A DNA stretch of 23,668 nt from NCBI GenBank assembly GCA_900764225.1, contig CAAFNG010000167.1:1-23668 (forward strand), in the 5' to 3' direction. This stretch comes from Lachnospiraceae bacterium (lineage in GTDB: Bacteria > Bacillota > Clostridia > Lachnospirales > Lachnospiraceae). The notes under the pieces are model-generated. The model worked only from the letters and a program-made list of their open reading frames with translations, had not been told where the DNA came from and searched no databases. Below are positions 23,586-23,668 of the stretch, piece by piece (position 1 is the stretch's first letter; each line of letters opens with the position of its first letter). Made by a program: the position numbers and the translations under genes.

Positions 23586-23619
23586 ATGAAAGATTGGTGG
23601 AAAAATTCCGTTGTATATC
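23586..23619 (+). CDS. GH13 alpha-glucosidase-type enzyme, first 11 codons only
   Basis: ATG 23586 follows AAGGAG (23569-23574) and reads MKDWWKNSVVY before the adapter starts at 23620. The WWKN-VVY start is characteristic of GH13 enzymes such as oligo-1,6-glucosidase, alpha-glucosidase, trehalose-6-phosphate hydrolase and related proteins (usual continuation Q-IYPRSF). Eleven residues are few, but the match is distinctive and the ribosome site is good. Its place after EIID suggests it cleaves the sugar the PTS imports. Truncation is due to the adapter, not to a mutation. Confidence 0.65.
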
Positions 23620-23668
23620 CTGTCTCTTATACACATCTGACGCTGCCGACGAATTAGACGGTGTAGAT
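23620..23668 (-). other. Illumina Nextera adapter (not genomic)
   Basis: The exact reverse complement of bases 3-51: Tn5 mosaic end, read-1 linker, the same index (ATTAGACG here) and part of P5. Genomic sequence ends at 23619. A minus-strand open frame beginning MYKRQ starts in this adapter and is artificial. Confidence 0.98.

Noticed and set aside
23392..23634. Minus-strand open frame starting MYKRQ
   Set aside because: It starts in adapter and runs antisense to EIID. Artificial.
1..23668. Perfect inverted terminal repeats with Tn5 mosaic ends, as if the window were a transposon
   Set aside because: The repeats include Illumina P5, index and linker sequence, and no transposase is present. 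They are library adapters.

Overview
The window looks like one whole short assembly contig from a Gram-positive, spore-forming gut anaerobe of the Clostridia, most likely Lachnospiraceae. This rests on the gene types (Ger(x)C-like protein, DUF1934, mannose-family PTS, Mn riboswitch ahead of a P-type ATPase), strong AGGAGG-type ribosome binding sites, TTGNNN-17-TATAAT promoters and moderate GC. I assign no genus. Both termini are Illumina Nextera adapter, not genome: 1-51 and 23620-23668 are inverted copies carrying the same 8-base index. The first and last genes are therefore cut artificially.

Layout. 52-897: 3' end of a Ger(x)C-like spore germination protein and a small membrane protein. 954-2232: murI (glutamate racemase) and a DUF1934 protein, closed by a long hairpin terminator shared with a convergent small membrane protein (2336-2776, minus). 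3022-9149: an envelope block made of two tandem divergent polysaccharide deacetylase paralogs, an exported trigger-factor-like FKBP lipoprotein, and a canonical NodB deacetylase with a Ser/Asp-rich tail. 9371-11257: glgB, alone. 11269-14093: a yybP-ykoY (Mn2+) riboswitch with an overlapping terminator, then an 866-aa P-type ATPase. 14166-15824 (minus): a CapA-type surface protein with a Ser/Asp/Tyr tail. 15978-16675: an acyl-CoA thioesterase coupled to a small Nif11-like protein. 16701-18467 (minus): a membrane-anchored DUF885 metallopeptidase. 18571-20527: trxB overlapping a LacI-family regulator. 20813-23485: a mannose-family PTS (EIIAB, EIIC, EIID), then the first 11 codons of what reads as a GH13 alpha-glucosidase.

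How the genes fit together. Much of the window serves the cell envelope: D-glutamate supply, several membrane-anchored or secreted glycan-modifying enzymes, a secreted foldase and a CapA-like protein. A second theme is alpha-glucan and sugar use: glgB, and a PTS plus GH13 unit probably controlled by the adjacent LacI regulator through an 18-bp perfect palindrome over the predicted transcription start. A third is metal homeostasis: the riboswitch argues that the ATPase exports Mn2+.

The items most worth following are the riboswitch-ATPase pair with its readable P1/terminator switch, the matching Ser/Asp/Tyr tails on two unrelated surface enzymes, the tandem deacetylases with altered motif 1 and a large insertion, the exported trigger-factor-like lipoprotein, and the Nif11-like small protein. 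I saw no rRNA, tRNA, CRISPR array, insertion sequence or phage gene. No gene-free stretch exceeds 300 bases.
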